A stretch of DNA of 30,685 nucleotides from UBA168 sp011055275. Its GTDB lineage: Archaea > Thermoproteota > Thermoprotei_A > Marsarchaeales > UBA168. Position 1 is the first letter of the stretch, and each line of letters opens with the position of its first letter. The position numbers and the translations under genes were made by a program. The DNA lies in assembly GCA_046635845.1 (NCBI GenBank), contig JAQQXN010000006.1; one strand, given 5' to 3'. A model generated the notes under the pieces. It did not search any database. It was not told where the DNA came from and saw only the letters and a program-made list of their open reading frames with translations. Below are positions 22,749-30,119 of this stretch, piece by piece.

Positions 22749-23216
22749 CTAATCTGATAAATCCTCTTCGCTCAGGGCCGCGTTCAGCACCTTCTCGAGC
22801 TTGCTCCTAAGCTTCTCGTTTGCGGTTATCACTTGACCGTTCCTGTATATCAGTGCCTTTTTGGCCACGTCCACGGCGCCCTCCTCGTCGTCAACCCTCG
22901 CCTCCAAGCCGGCCTTCTTCAACTTGCTTGCCAGGTCCTTCAAGTCCAATACGGGTGGAATCGTCCTAATCGACATTATGGTCTCACCGTTGATCATCAT
23001 CTCCTTAGCTATTACGACATTTTCCTTGTCCATCACGTCAGCTAGCCATATGTCCATGGTATCAGGGTTAAACGCCATAAGGCGGCCCCTGAACACATCT
23101 ATCTGCTCTCCATCCAGCCCGGCGGCCCTTTCCACAACGACTTGGGCCCCAATGCTGTTGCTCAGCATCTCAAAGAACTTCTTTTTCATTACCGAGCCCT
23201 TAAAGCTGTCAGCCAT
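22749..23216 (-). CDS. Sm-like (SmAP3-type) RNA-binding protein with C-terminal extension
   Basis: The first ~75 of 155 residues read as an Sm fold. KKKFFEMLSNSIGAQVVVER leads to IDVFRGRLMAFNPDTMDIWL (Sm1-like, with the Asp-x-hydrophobic turn). The segment NVVIAKEMMINGETIMSIRT matches Sm2, where the strand after IxG contacts RNA. The remainder (LDLKDLASKLKKAGLEARVD and KALIYRNGQVITANEKLRSK) is a charged helical domain. Longer Sm proteins with such extensions occur in Crenarchaeota (SmAP3) and form rings. The role in RNA metabolism is inferred from the fold. A TATA-like TTTTTATTAG lies about 12-21 bases upstream of the ATG. Confidence 0.68.
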   Translation of the reverse strand: MADSFKGSVMKKKFFEMLSNSIGAQVVVERAAGLDGEQIDVFRGRLMAFNPDTMDIWLADVMDKENVVIAKEMMINGETIMSIRTIPPVLDLKDLASKLKKAGLEARVDDEEGAVDVAKKALIYRNGQVITANEKLRSKLEKVLNAALSEEDLSD

Positions 23217-23483
23217 TTATACATGCCTAATAAAAACACAGGAATTAAGCATTTCCGTTGTAAAATGCAATTTTTTGTATTAGCGCAAGCGAACCTACGC
23301 CGCACCCACGGACGAAGCTTTGCTCAGCGGTCGGAACCGCGAGGGCTGCGAGCTCCTTGTCGTGGGCAACCCCCATCGGGCAACGGACCTGCGTTCTCGG
23401 GTTAGAAAACATCGCGCTTTCATGAGGGAAAGAACCGCTTTCAAGGGAGCTCCGCCCCTTATCCTCACGCACTTAAGCCTTTG
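23217..23483. other. Intergenic stretch, possible decayed mobile-element debris
   Basis: No genuine gene is evident. A minus-strand frame of 75 codons (23245-23472) spans it but lacks recognisable domains; its end, GVGSLALIQKIAFYNGNA, and the GC-rich short inverted runs around 23330-23385 look like transposon 3'-end debris. The 12-mer ACGGACCTGCGT is shared with the gene-free stretch near 2473. The promoter of the Sm-like gene lies at about 23228-23237. Confidence 0.25.
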
Positions 23484-24914
23484 CTAACTCATGGCACGAT
23501 GCTGTCGGGCCCTTGCTGCGACGCGGGTGCTCAGCTTCTCCTTGTAATCGTTCCACCTGTAGACGGCTGAAAGCGCCTTCACCGCCTGTTCCGGCGTCGG
23601 ATAAGATGGTATGCCGTTTCTCGTGAGCCACTTCATGGCATCATCGCACTCCTTTCCACCCACGAAGCTCGTGACCATGGGCTTGTTCCTACCAGCCTCA
23701 TCATAAGCCTGCGCTATCTGCTTTGCTATGGCCACCGGATCGGTCACAGCGGTCTGACAATAAAGCACTATCACGGTTCCGATTCTATCGTCCTTAAAAG
23801 CAACCTTTAGGGCGTCGTAGTACTGCTTCTCGTTTGCCCCGCCGGTCAAGTCCACGGGGTTCTTGGGTGAACCAAAACTAGGCATGTACTTCATGAACTC
23901 CTTCTTCATGTCATCTGGAGGGACAATAAGCGGTATGTTGTTGAACTCGCAAGCATCTGTCGCCAGAACTCCTACTCCGCCCCCGTTAGTGACTATTACG
24001 GACTCTTTGGCCTTGAGCGGCGGTGACTGGGAGAGAGCCTTAACCCAATCAAAGGCCTCACCAAAGTCAGCTGCGCGTAGCACGCCTACCTGCTTCATCG
24101 CAGCATCAAACACGTTATCAGCGCCAGCCAGCGACCCCGTGTGGCTTGCCGCTGCTTGGGCTCCCCTCTTGCTCCTGCCTGACTTTATGACCACGATCGG
24201 CTTCTTCAGCACAACCTTTCTCGCCGTCTCCATGAACTTTTGTCCGTCTTTTATGCCTTCCACATACATCAGGATGGCATTTGTCGATGGATCGGAGGCA
24301 AGCCACTCGAGAAGGTCCGCATCGTCTATCTCTGCCTTGTTTCCGGTGCTAATTATGGCCGACATACCTATTTGCTGAAGGATTGTCCATCCCATAAGGG
24401 CGATTCCAAGCGCACCACTTTGACTTATGAATGCGACCTTCCCAGGTATGACGTCCTTTGGGCCGAAAGTGGCGTTCATGGTCTTTCCGCCATAGTAAAC
24501 GCCGAACGTGTTAGGACCAAGAAGCCTCATGTTGTACTTCTTACATATCCTCACGAGCTCTTCCTCTTCTTCCTTATTGCCAACTTCTCCGAAACCCGAA
24601 GAGATCACGTCAATGGCTTTGACGCCTTTTTTACCGCATTCCTCAAGAGACTCAGCCACGAACTGCGCTGGGATGCTTATTACGGCAAGGTCGACAGGAC
24701 CGGGAACGTCTAGAATAGAGGCATATACCTTAAGCCCCTCTATCTCCTTTATTTCATCTGCTTTTTTGTTTATAGGGTAAATCTTACCCTTATAGCCGTA
24801 CTCCTTGAGGTTACGCACTATGACGTTTCCTATCTTGTTTTTTACCTCAGAAGCGCCTATCACCGCAACCGATTCTGGAGCAAGCAACGCATCAATTCCT
24901 TCCACGTTTGCCAT
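23484..24914 (-). CDS. acdA: ADP-forming acyl-CoA synthetase (acetate-CoA ligase), alpha subunit
   Basis: The 476-residue protein has the CoA-binding domain SVAVIGASEVKNKIGNVIVR (about 15-34), the succinyl-CoA ligase-like domain (GKVAFISQSGALGIALM) and the phosphohistidine loop AQAAASHTGSLAG with His258. It converts acyl-CoA, ADP and phosphate to acid, CoA and ATP, conserving energy in archaeal fermentation of sugars or amino acids. It has the length of a separate alpha subunit; the ATP-grasp beta subunit is not adjacent and would have to be encoded elsewhere. A TATA box (TATAAA) lies about 37 bases before the ATG. Confidence 0.92.
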   Translation of the reverse strand: MANVEGIDALLAPESVAVIGASEVKNKIGNVIVRNLKEYGYKGKIYPINKKADEIKEIEGLKVYASILDVPGPVDLAVISIPAQFVAESLEECGKKGVKAIDVISSGFGEVGNKEEEEELVRICKKYNMRLLGPNTFGVYYGGKTMNATFGPKDVIPGKVAFISQSGALGIALMGWTILQQIGMSAIISTGNKAEIDDADLLEWLASDPSTNAILMYVEGIKDGQKFMETARKVVLKKPIVVIKSGRSKRGAQAAASHTGSLAGADNVFDAAMKQVGVLRAADFGEAFDWVKALSQSPPLKAKESVIVTNGGGVGVLATDACEFNNIPLIVPPDDMKKEFMKYMPSFGSPKNPVDLTGGANEKQYYDALKVAFKDDRIGTVIVLYCQTAVTDPVAIAKQIAQAYDEAGRNKPMVTSFVGGKECDDAMKWLTRNGIPSYPTPEQAVKALSAVYRWNDYKEKLSTRVAARARQHRAMS

Positions 24915-24946
24915 TTCAACCCTATTAAGAACTTGGGTAGTTAAGT

Positions 24947-24955
24947 GTTTATAGC
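24947..24955 (-). promoter_or_regulatory. TATA box of the acyl-CoA synthetase gene
   Basis: The minus strand reads GCTATAAAC about 37 bases before the ATG at 24914, predicting a leader of about ten bases. Confidence 0.6.
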
Positions 24956-25140
24956 ATATCGAGTCGATTTACCTTACCCATCAGCAGCTGTTCAAGTGAA
25001 ATATCGCCTGTTATGCCCTTGATAGCAAGGCGCACCACAAACTAAGTCCAAGGTGGTACAAAAACGAAGACAACTGATGCAAAAAGACTACAACGCTGGG
25101 GTCGCAGCTAGGCCATTTCAAAGGTAACCAAAGAGGCCCC

Positions 25141-25386
25141 CTAACCCTTCAATGGCTCGCCTTTACAATAAACTTTTCCCTTGATCCTCCTTATGAAATT
25201 TGGGCATGCCATGCAATCTGGAAAGGCAACCATCCGACCCATAACTGGGCAATTGACCGCTTCTTTTTGCATGCTGCTAAGCATCTTCCGACTGACGACG
25301 CCCCTTAAAGACGACAGCGCCTCACTGCTTGCCTTAACTCCCTCAGGAGCCTTTATCACATCAACTAAGTACTTTTCGTCTGCCAT
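25141..25386 (-). CDS. Small four-cysteine protein of unknown function
   Basis: The 81-residue product ends with VNCPVMGRMVAFPDCMACPN and a KGKVYCKGEP tail: Cys46, Cys58, Cys61 and Cys74, a plausible metal-binding knuckle. I chose the ATG at 25386, giving MADEKYLVDVIKAPEG, because the TATA-like run TTAAACTTTTAT lies about 26 bases upstream; the frame stays open to 25464, but that part would include the promoter. Function is unknown. The CP-x-V-x-F-x-C layout recalls the N-terminal part of the protein at 22256-22702. Confidence 0.6.
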   Translation of the reverse strand: MADEKYLVDVIKAPEGVKASSEALSSLRGVVSRKMLSSMQKEAVNCPVMGRMVAFPDCMACPNFIRRIKGKVYCKGEPLKG

Positions 25387-25406
25387 GGTGAACGCATCCA
25401 CACATC

Positions 25407-25420
25407 CATAAAAGTTTAAG
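25407..25420 (-). promoter_or_regulatory. TATA box of the four-cysteine protein gene
   Basis: CTTAAACTTTTATG on the minus strand, centred about 27 bases before the ATG at 25386. Confidence 0.5.
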
Positions 25421-25475
25421 GGCCGACTTCCAGACGTAGTCATCTTAACCACTGGAGGTCCCATCCGTCGAGTTA

Positions 25476-25688
25476 ATGATAAAAGGCCACGCGAGTAAAG
25501 GCATGGGTATTTCTAGGAATTTCCTGAAAGCCAATGGTGCCTTGGCAGCGCTCGATCCTAGCCCAAGCGCGTTGACAAGTAGTACCCAAGGAGGGGTGCC
25601 ATCGGAGGATGCAGCCGTAGGGGCAGCGGCAGCTTACCCGCCCTGCACGCGCTACAAAAGCGGCAAACCACATACGCTTACACGTTAA
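25476..25688 (+). pseudogene. Probable 3' remnant of an IS200/IS605-type tnpB gene
   Basis: The plus strand encodes a stretch rich in Pro, Ser and Ala (KGMGISRNFLKANGALAALD, PSPSALTSSTQGGVPSEDAA, AYPPCTRYKSGKPHTLTR). It resembles the low-complexity tails found after the zinc-finger and DxN motif of archaeal TnpB proteins. No nuclease or zinc-finger portion survives upstream, so only a fragment is left. The DNA just after it (GTTCGCTGGAAGTTGGGACC near 25718-25737) may be the element's right end. It encodes the last residues of the convergent permease. The assignment relies on composition and pattern, not on a catalytic motif. Confidence 0.35.
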
Positions 25689-25707
25689 AACGAGCAGTTC
25701 AGCTCTG

Positions 25708-27285
25708 TTACAGCCGTTCGCTGGAAGTTGGGACCCTTGAGTTACTGGCATATGCGGCGTAGTAAACTGCCAAGGAGAAAAGAGATACGACCAGCTCATC
25801 GTAAGGAAAGGGTATTACATTTAGTCCGTTGAAAGCCGCGGGCCCGAAGTACGACAGCACCATTATTCCAGCCAAATAGATGATCAACCAGTAAGATCTA
25901 ATTATCTCACGAAGGGCGGCGAAAACCGCCTTCTTGCGACCTTTAACGTAAAGATAAATTGCTATACCGCTGGCCACAAAACCCACGCCGTAGCCCGTGT
26001 ACGGCCAAGCGCTCCAGTAAATCAAAAGCGAGGATGCCACAAAGGCTAGAGGAGCAAGTATCCGCGCATAAGGAACCGAGAAACCGGCTTTCAAACCCCG
26101 TGACCTGTAGACCATGGCTGCAAGCGGCCCACTGATCCCGTAGCTCATAATACCAGAAATGGCGGACACATAGTAAAGTGCCCAGTAACCTATCGAGAAC
26201 ACCATTATGATGCTCTGAAAGGCCGCGATTATAAGCAGAGAAGCGTAAGGCGTCGCATACTTCTCGTGAATCCTTGTGAGAATCCCGTCTTCAGCCATCT
26301 GGTAAGGTACTCTCGCCGTGGTCGTTGTGAACACGCCTGCTGTCCCAAGGGCGGACACTATTATGCCGACGGTTATCAGCAGCGCCAGCGGGAGTGCGCC
26401 GTTAAGCTCCGCAGCCTGGGCGAGCGTAAGGTCGCTGGGCACAGATCCCCAAGACCCAGCCTTGACGCCTAGGGCTGCCCAGTTTACCATGCCCGTGAAA
26501 ACGAGTCCAATGCATATATATACAACAGTGGCTATCACCATTGAGATGAGCGTGGCCAGAGGTACGATCCGGTTCGCGTTCTTCACCTCACCTCCGAGAT
26601 CAGATGGTTGCCTAAAGCCCATGTAGGAGAAAACGGTTGCTGATACTCCCAAAAGAACGCCCGATTCCGCCTGGTCTCTCGGCAAGAAAAGCCCATAATT
26701 TGATGGGTGAATTAACAATATCCCGGCACCCAAAAAGCTCACCAGCGCGGCAAGCTTAAGCCCGGTCGTGGCGGTGGCGTACCAACCTCCGTACTTGACT
26801 CCCACCACATTTATAAGGGTCAAGGCCCAAAGCAGGGCTAAGGCTATGGCCAAGCCATCATAGGTAAGCTCGTTAACTGAACCGAATACGGGAATTTTGC
26901 CCATGGTCGTTAGGCCTGGAATGAACGACGTCATGTAAAGCATTATGGTGAAGAGCTCGATAGGAACGGTCGTGGCGTAAGACAAAAACGTGCCCCAACC
27001 TGAAATGAACCCCGGAAATTCACCCGAAGTCTCTCTTGCGTAGACGTAGAATCCCGCCGTGGTTGGCCTAAGGCTACCAAGTTCGGCGTAGAAAAGCGCG
27101 ACCACGGTCATTATAAGGCCGCCAATAATCCACGACAATATACCCAGAGGGCCTGCGACGGAGGCAACACCGGCAGGTGCTATGAATATGCCCGCCCCTA
27201 TTATGGCGCCTATGCCCATGGCTGTAAGCTCAAGGAGCCCCAATTCCTTCTTCAGCCTCAAGTCCTTCTTAGAGGTTGTTTCCAT
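25708..27285 (-). CDS. APC-superfamily amino acid permease
   Basis: About 525 residues with twelve or more membrane segments. The N-terminus LKKELGLLELTAMGIGAIIG and IFIAPAGVASVAGP is the APC helix 1 signature (GxGAIIGAGIF), followed by LGSLRPTTAGFYVYARETSG, where the PxxGGxY motif of helix 3 is expected. SATVFSYMGFRQPSDLGGEV matches the helix 6 region. It imports an amino acid or related compound. The ATG at 27285 is preferred over the frame's first ATG at 27336 because the shared TATA box at 27307-27314 lies 26 bases away. The last dozen residues come from DNA that looks like a transposon end. It is divergent from a putative regulator. Confidence 0.88.
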   Translation of the reverse strand: METTSKKDLRLKKELGLLELTAMGIGAIIGAGIFIAPAGVASVAGPLGILSWIIGGLIMTVVALFYAELGSLRPTTAGFYVYARETSGEFPGFISGWGTFLSYATTVPIELFTIMLYMTSFIPGLTTMGKIPVFGSVNELTYDGLAIALALLWALTLINVVGVKYGGWYATATTGLKLAALVSFLGAGILLIHPSNYGLFLPRDQAESGVLLGVSATVFSYMGFRQPSDLGGEVKNANRIVPLATLISMVIATVVYICIGLVFTGMVNWAALGVKAGSWGSVPSDLTLAQAAELNGALPLALLITVGIIVSALGTAGVFTTTTARVPYQMAEDGILTRIHEKYATPYASLLIIAAFQSIIMVFSIGYWALYYVSAISGIMSYGISGPLAAMVYRSRGLKAGFSVPYARILAPLAFVASSLLIYWSAWPYTGYGVGFVASGIAIYLYVKGRKKAVFAALREIIRSYWLIIYLAGIMVLSYFGPAAFNGLNVIPFPYDELVVSLFSLAVYYAAYASNSRVPTSSERL

Positions 27286-27341
27286 TTTTGGACCGAAAGA
27301 AATCTGTATATATTGGTTTCGGTCTATTTTGACCAAAAATG
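27283..27341. promoter_or_regulatory. Bidirectional promoter with one shared TATA box and nested inverted repeats
   Basis: A single TATATATT at 27307-27314 lies 26-28 bases from both start codons (27285 minus, 27339 plus), so both transcripts would be leaderless and cannot be initiated from one TBP molecule at the same time. Around it are two inverted repeats: CATTTTTGG (27283-27291) with CCAAAAATG (27333-27341), symmetrical about the box and including both ATGs, and GACCGAAA (27291-27298) with TTTCGGTC (27317-27324). GGTC-N6-GACC also occurs at 27321-27334. These are good candidate operators. Confidence 0.65.
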
Positions 27342-28025
27342 AAAAGCGCTTCTGATCTAATCGACGAAACCCTCACGTTAGATCCCTGCATAGAAAGAAG
27401 CCTAGACATGGGATATGCCAATCTCAGCGCGGTAGCCAGAAGACTTCACGACCTGATGCCAAGCACGGGTCCAAGCCTCACGGCGGTCGCAAGCGCGCTA
27501 AAAAGGAGGACAAGGCAGAAACGCGCCCTTGACGCGCTATACAGCTGTGTGGCCCGGACCTCGCTAACAGTTAGGACGGGCTTGGCCAAGATCTCCTTGT
27601 CCCCATCCGATAAGGATCTGGAGCTTCTTGAAGGATTTAAGAACAAGGTCATAGGGTTTTCAAAAGGAATAGAGACCGTGACCGTTTTGATCGATGAAAG
27701 GGACGCTGAAGGATTTCTCAACAACGTAACGGGGCAAGTCTTGGAAAAGAAGAGCGAATTGACGGCCATAATACTCAGGGGACCAACCGAGATATTAAAT
27801 ACAGCTGGCTACATGTCTTTCTTTTTGGGGATCTTGTCCGAGAAGGACATAAGCGTAGATGACGTGGCCAGCTCATACGTAGATGTCATGATAATGCTAC
27901 GTAGCGAGGACGCATCTCGGGCCTTTTCGTATTTCAACTCCGCCATCGAGGGAGCCAAACGCTTATCCTCTTTAACTCGGCGAGGATCGAAAGGGAACGG
28001 AAGTCCCAGTTCGTTAGAAATGTGA
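27339..28025 (+). CDS. Putative regulator, same layout as the gene at 10658-11251
   Basis: The 228-residue protein opens with a helical domain, LIDETLTLDPCIERSLDMGY then ANLSAVARRLHDLMP and LTAVASALKRRTRQKR. This matches the archaeal pattern seen in the 10658-11251 protein (short helices ending in ALAR-like, then a helix with alternating basic residues). The rest alternates strands and helices (IETVTVLIDERDAEGFLNNV, LTAIILRGPTEILNTAGYMS and DVMIMLRSEDASRAFSYFNS), consistent with paired ACT-like ligand-binding units. It is divergent from an amino acid permease through a shared promoter, so a role as amino acid-responsive regulator of that permease is a reasonable inference. No experimentally named family is known to me. 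Confidence 0.55.
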   Translation: MKSASDLIDETLTLDPCIERSLDMGYANLSAVARRLHDLMPSTGPSLTAVASALKRRTRQKRALDALYSCVARTSLTVRTGLAKISLSPSDKDLELLEGFKNKVIGFSKGIETVTVLIDERDAEGFLNNVTGQVLEKKSELTAIILRGPTEILNTAGYMSFFLGILSEKDISVDDVASSYVDVMIMLRSEDASRAFSYFNSAIEGAKRLSSLTRRGSKGNGSPSSLEM

Positions 28026-28101
28026 TAGTTCAATGTAGGGTCGCTTCAAAGCGCTTGCGGTGAGAAGAACGAACAACCTTTCTTATTACGTTTGAAAGAG
28101 C

Positions 28102-29526
28102 TCAAACCAGATGCGCGACAATGGATAACGCAAGCCTAATCCAAAGAACGCTCCGGCGGATGAGAAGCGTCATAGAGAACAAAACTATCCCCAACCTAGC
28201 AGGGCATGCGTAGGTCCCAGCCGCGCGGGCACCGTCGTAGCTCACAACGACAGAGCGTACTCCCGGGCTCACCGGTATCGTGACGTTACCGCCGAGACCT
28301 GTCACATACCGCTCGCTTCCCTCGTTCACGATAGCGCCGCGAATTGGAAGGTCAAGCGGATCAACGACGGTCAAGTTAAGATAATCCAAAGAGAACCTTG
28401 CGCCTAAGTTCATGGGACCGCTCACGTGGAAGCTTGATACATTACTCACCATGGTAACGTTATTAAGGAACGCGACCACCGACCACGTCCCTCCTTCGAG
28501 ATATGCGCTCAGCAACTTCGCGGTTGGGCGAATCTCGCATTTTTGAGTTGATGACGTAAGCACCATAACCGATGGGATTTCTCCGCTTATGCTGAAGTTG
28601 ACTTGGTAAAGCACCCTGTACTCTGCGGTTTCTTCGATCTGACCAAGCACCCGTAAATCTGGATTTGCTTCGTTTCCCGTATACCCCAGCGCGTTGCCCT
28701 TCCACCCCTCGAAAGCGTAGATGAGTCCTCTTGCTGTAACGTTAGAACCCTTCAAGCTTATCACGGAACCGTTCACACGCAAGCTTTTGCTTACGTTACC
28801 ATGCGAGAAAATCGATACCGGATAGAGTGGCCAGAGCTGGCTACCGTTGTAAGCAGGTAATCCAGGTCCCACCTCAAAAGAAGCGTTTGCGTCGTTATCT
28901 ATGCTGCCATATGGAGCAACTTCGACATGCAACGGGAAGGAACTAACCCACCTGTATCCGGAACCCACCGTTGCCCAAAGCCTACCATTAAACCACGTAA
29001 CGTTTCTAAAGGACACGAGAGTAGCAAGCCGCGTTTCATTTTCCGTAGATGCCCATATGCCAGCCATCACGTAATTGCCAATCGCGGCGACCTGAAGGCT
29101 CCCGATGACATGGCCATCATAATAAGCTATCCATTTATTTCCGGCTAGCACAAGAGAATACAGTTGAGATGAACTTATTCTCGGATAAAAGGGAACAAGG
29201 GTAAGAGAGAAACTGCCGTTTAAAAAGGCCGCCCCGTAAAAGCCTACGGGTGTGCTTGGATCCAGATACCTAACGGAACCGTTCACATACCAGTAAGAAC
29301 CCGGAAGAACGGCGTAACCAACCATAAGCAAAGCATCTTCGCATCTAACCCCAATCCATGCATAAAAGGCAGAACCCTCTTTTGGGTCCACTTTGGCCGT
29401 GCTTATAAGGGCCGACGCGCCATAGGCACGCAGCCCACTGGATACGAAGCCCGACTCGTAAGTCATCGAACTGGGAAGAACGATAAAAAATAGCGCGATA
29501 ACTGCAACTGTCCTCAAATGCGCCAT
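28102..29526 (-). CDS. Secreted, heavily glycosylated-looking surface protein
   Basis: The 474-residue product starts MAHLRTVAVIALFFIVLPSS, a clear signal peptide, and ends with a hydrophobic LGIVLFSMTLLIRRSVLWIR anchor. Between them I count 14 Asn-x-Ser/Thr sequons and much aromatic, beta-rich sequence, as in archaeal cell-surface proteins. A late segment (VVDPLDLPIRGAIVNEGSER, YVTGLGGNVTIPV) resembles a carboxypeptidase-regulatory/Ig-like repeat. The first ~200 residues (FYAWIGVRCEDALLMVGYAV, YYDGHVIGSLQVA) look like a lectin- or thermopsin-type jelly roll, but no catalytic residues are obvious. I chose ATG 29526 because TTAAGCTTAAAATG lies about 26 bases upstream; the frame opens 6 codons earlier. 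Confidence 0.7.
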   Translation of the reverse strand: MAHLRTVAVIALFFIVLPSSMTYESGFVSSGLRAYGASALISTAKVDPKEGSAFYAWIGVRCEDALLMVGYAVLPGSYWYVNGSVRYLDPSTPVGFYGAAFLNGSFSLTLVPFYPRISSSQLYSLVLAGNKWIAYYDGHVIGSLQVAAIGNYVMAGIWASTENETRLATLVSFRNVTWFNGRLWATVGSGYRWVSSFPLHVEVAPYGSIDNDANASFEVGPGLPAYNGSQLWPLYPVSIFSHGNVSKSLRVNGSVISLKGSNVTARGLIYAFEGWKGNALGYTGNEANPDLRVLGQIEETAEYRVLYQVNFSISGEIPSVMVLTSSTQKCEIRPTAKLLSAYLEGGTWSVVAFLNNVTMVSNVSSFHVSGPMNLGARFSLDYLNLTVVDPLDLPIRGAIVNEGSERYVTGLGGNVTIPVSPGVRSVVVSYDGARAAGTYACPARLGIVLFSMTLLIRRSVLWIRLALSIVAHLV

Positions 29527-29544
29527 AACGCCCAACCTCTGCAT

Positions 29545-30119
29545 TTTAAGCTTAACGTGATGGGCCGTATGAGTGGAAGTCCCCTTGAAGGAATGGATGG
29601 CACTTCATGGAAAGTTTTTTGTGGCTAATGCGCAATGGGTAACTACGCGGTAAAGATGAAGGGGATCGCACTCAGTTTTGCGATCTCTGCTATCGCTATG
29701 TCCAAGCGGTGAAGTAAGGCAGGAAGGTGTTCTAAAAAACCGGGAATCGCGAACTTCCTTAAGGGGCAAATCCAAGAGACAAAGCGCTCGAAGGCCAAGG
29801 TTATGGAGGCGCTATTTGATAGCGATCGCCCACGCGCTTCAATGTACAAAAAAGCAACCTCAATACCTAGGAGCGTCAGCGCCGCAAAAACCAAGGCGTC
29901 TTAGGACACGCGGAGAAGGCTTCCGCAGGTAAAAGAGAACCGCGGAAAGGACTCTTTTGATCACCATTCCACTCTTGTTCCAAATGAGGCAGGCTCTCAT
30001 AAAGAGGCTCCAATACAACTAAGCGCGCTAACAGAACATGAGTGAGAAGGGCGTGAAGGTCGGGAAAACAGGGTTTGTGGGGCAGGTGCACTTCATCCTC
30101 CATGTAATATGGCATAACA
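29545..30119. other. Gene-poor, decayed stretch
   Basis: No intact gene is supported. Short plus-strand runs look coding but stop early: an ATG at 29635 gives 23 codons (NYAVKMKGIALSFAISAIAM), and a frame near 29738-29900 (IANFLKGQIQETKRSKAKVM, then EALFDSDRPRASMYKKATSI) also breaks. These could be pieces of inactivated genes or of the adjacent transposon, but I recognise none with certainty. The longer minus-strand frames here lack protein-like features. Confidence 0.35.

Noticed and set aside
25003..25100. Short hairpins (CCTTG-ATAG-CAAGG and ACCAC/GGTGGT) as a riboswitch or small RNA
   Set aside because: The stems are short, with bulges or wide loops, and no promoter or downstream gene fits a regulatory RNA.
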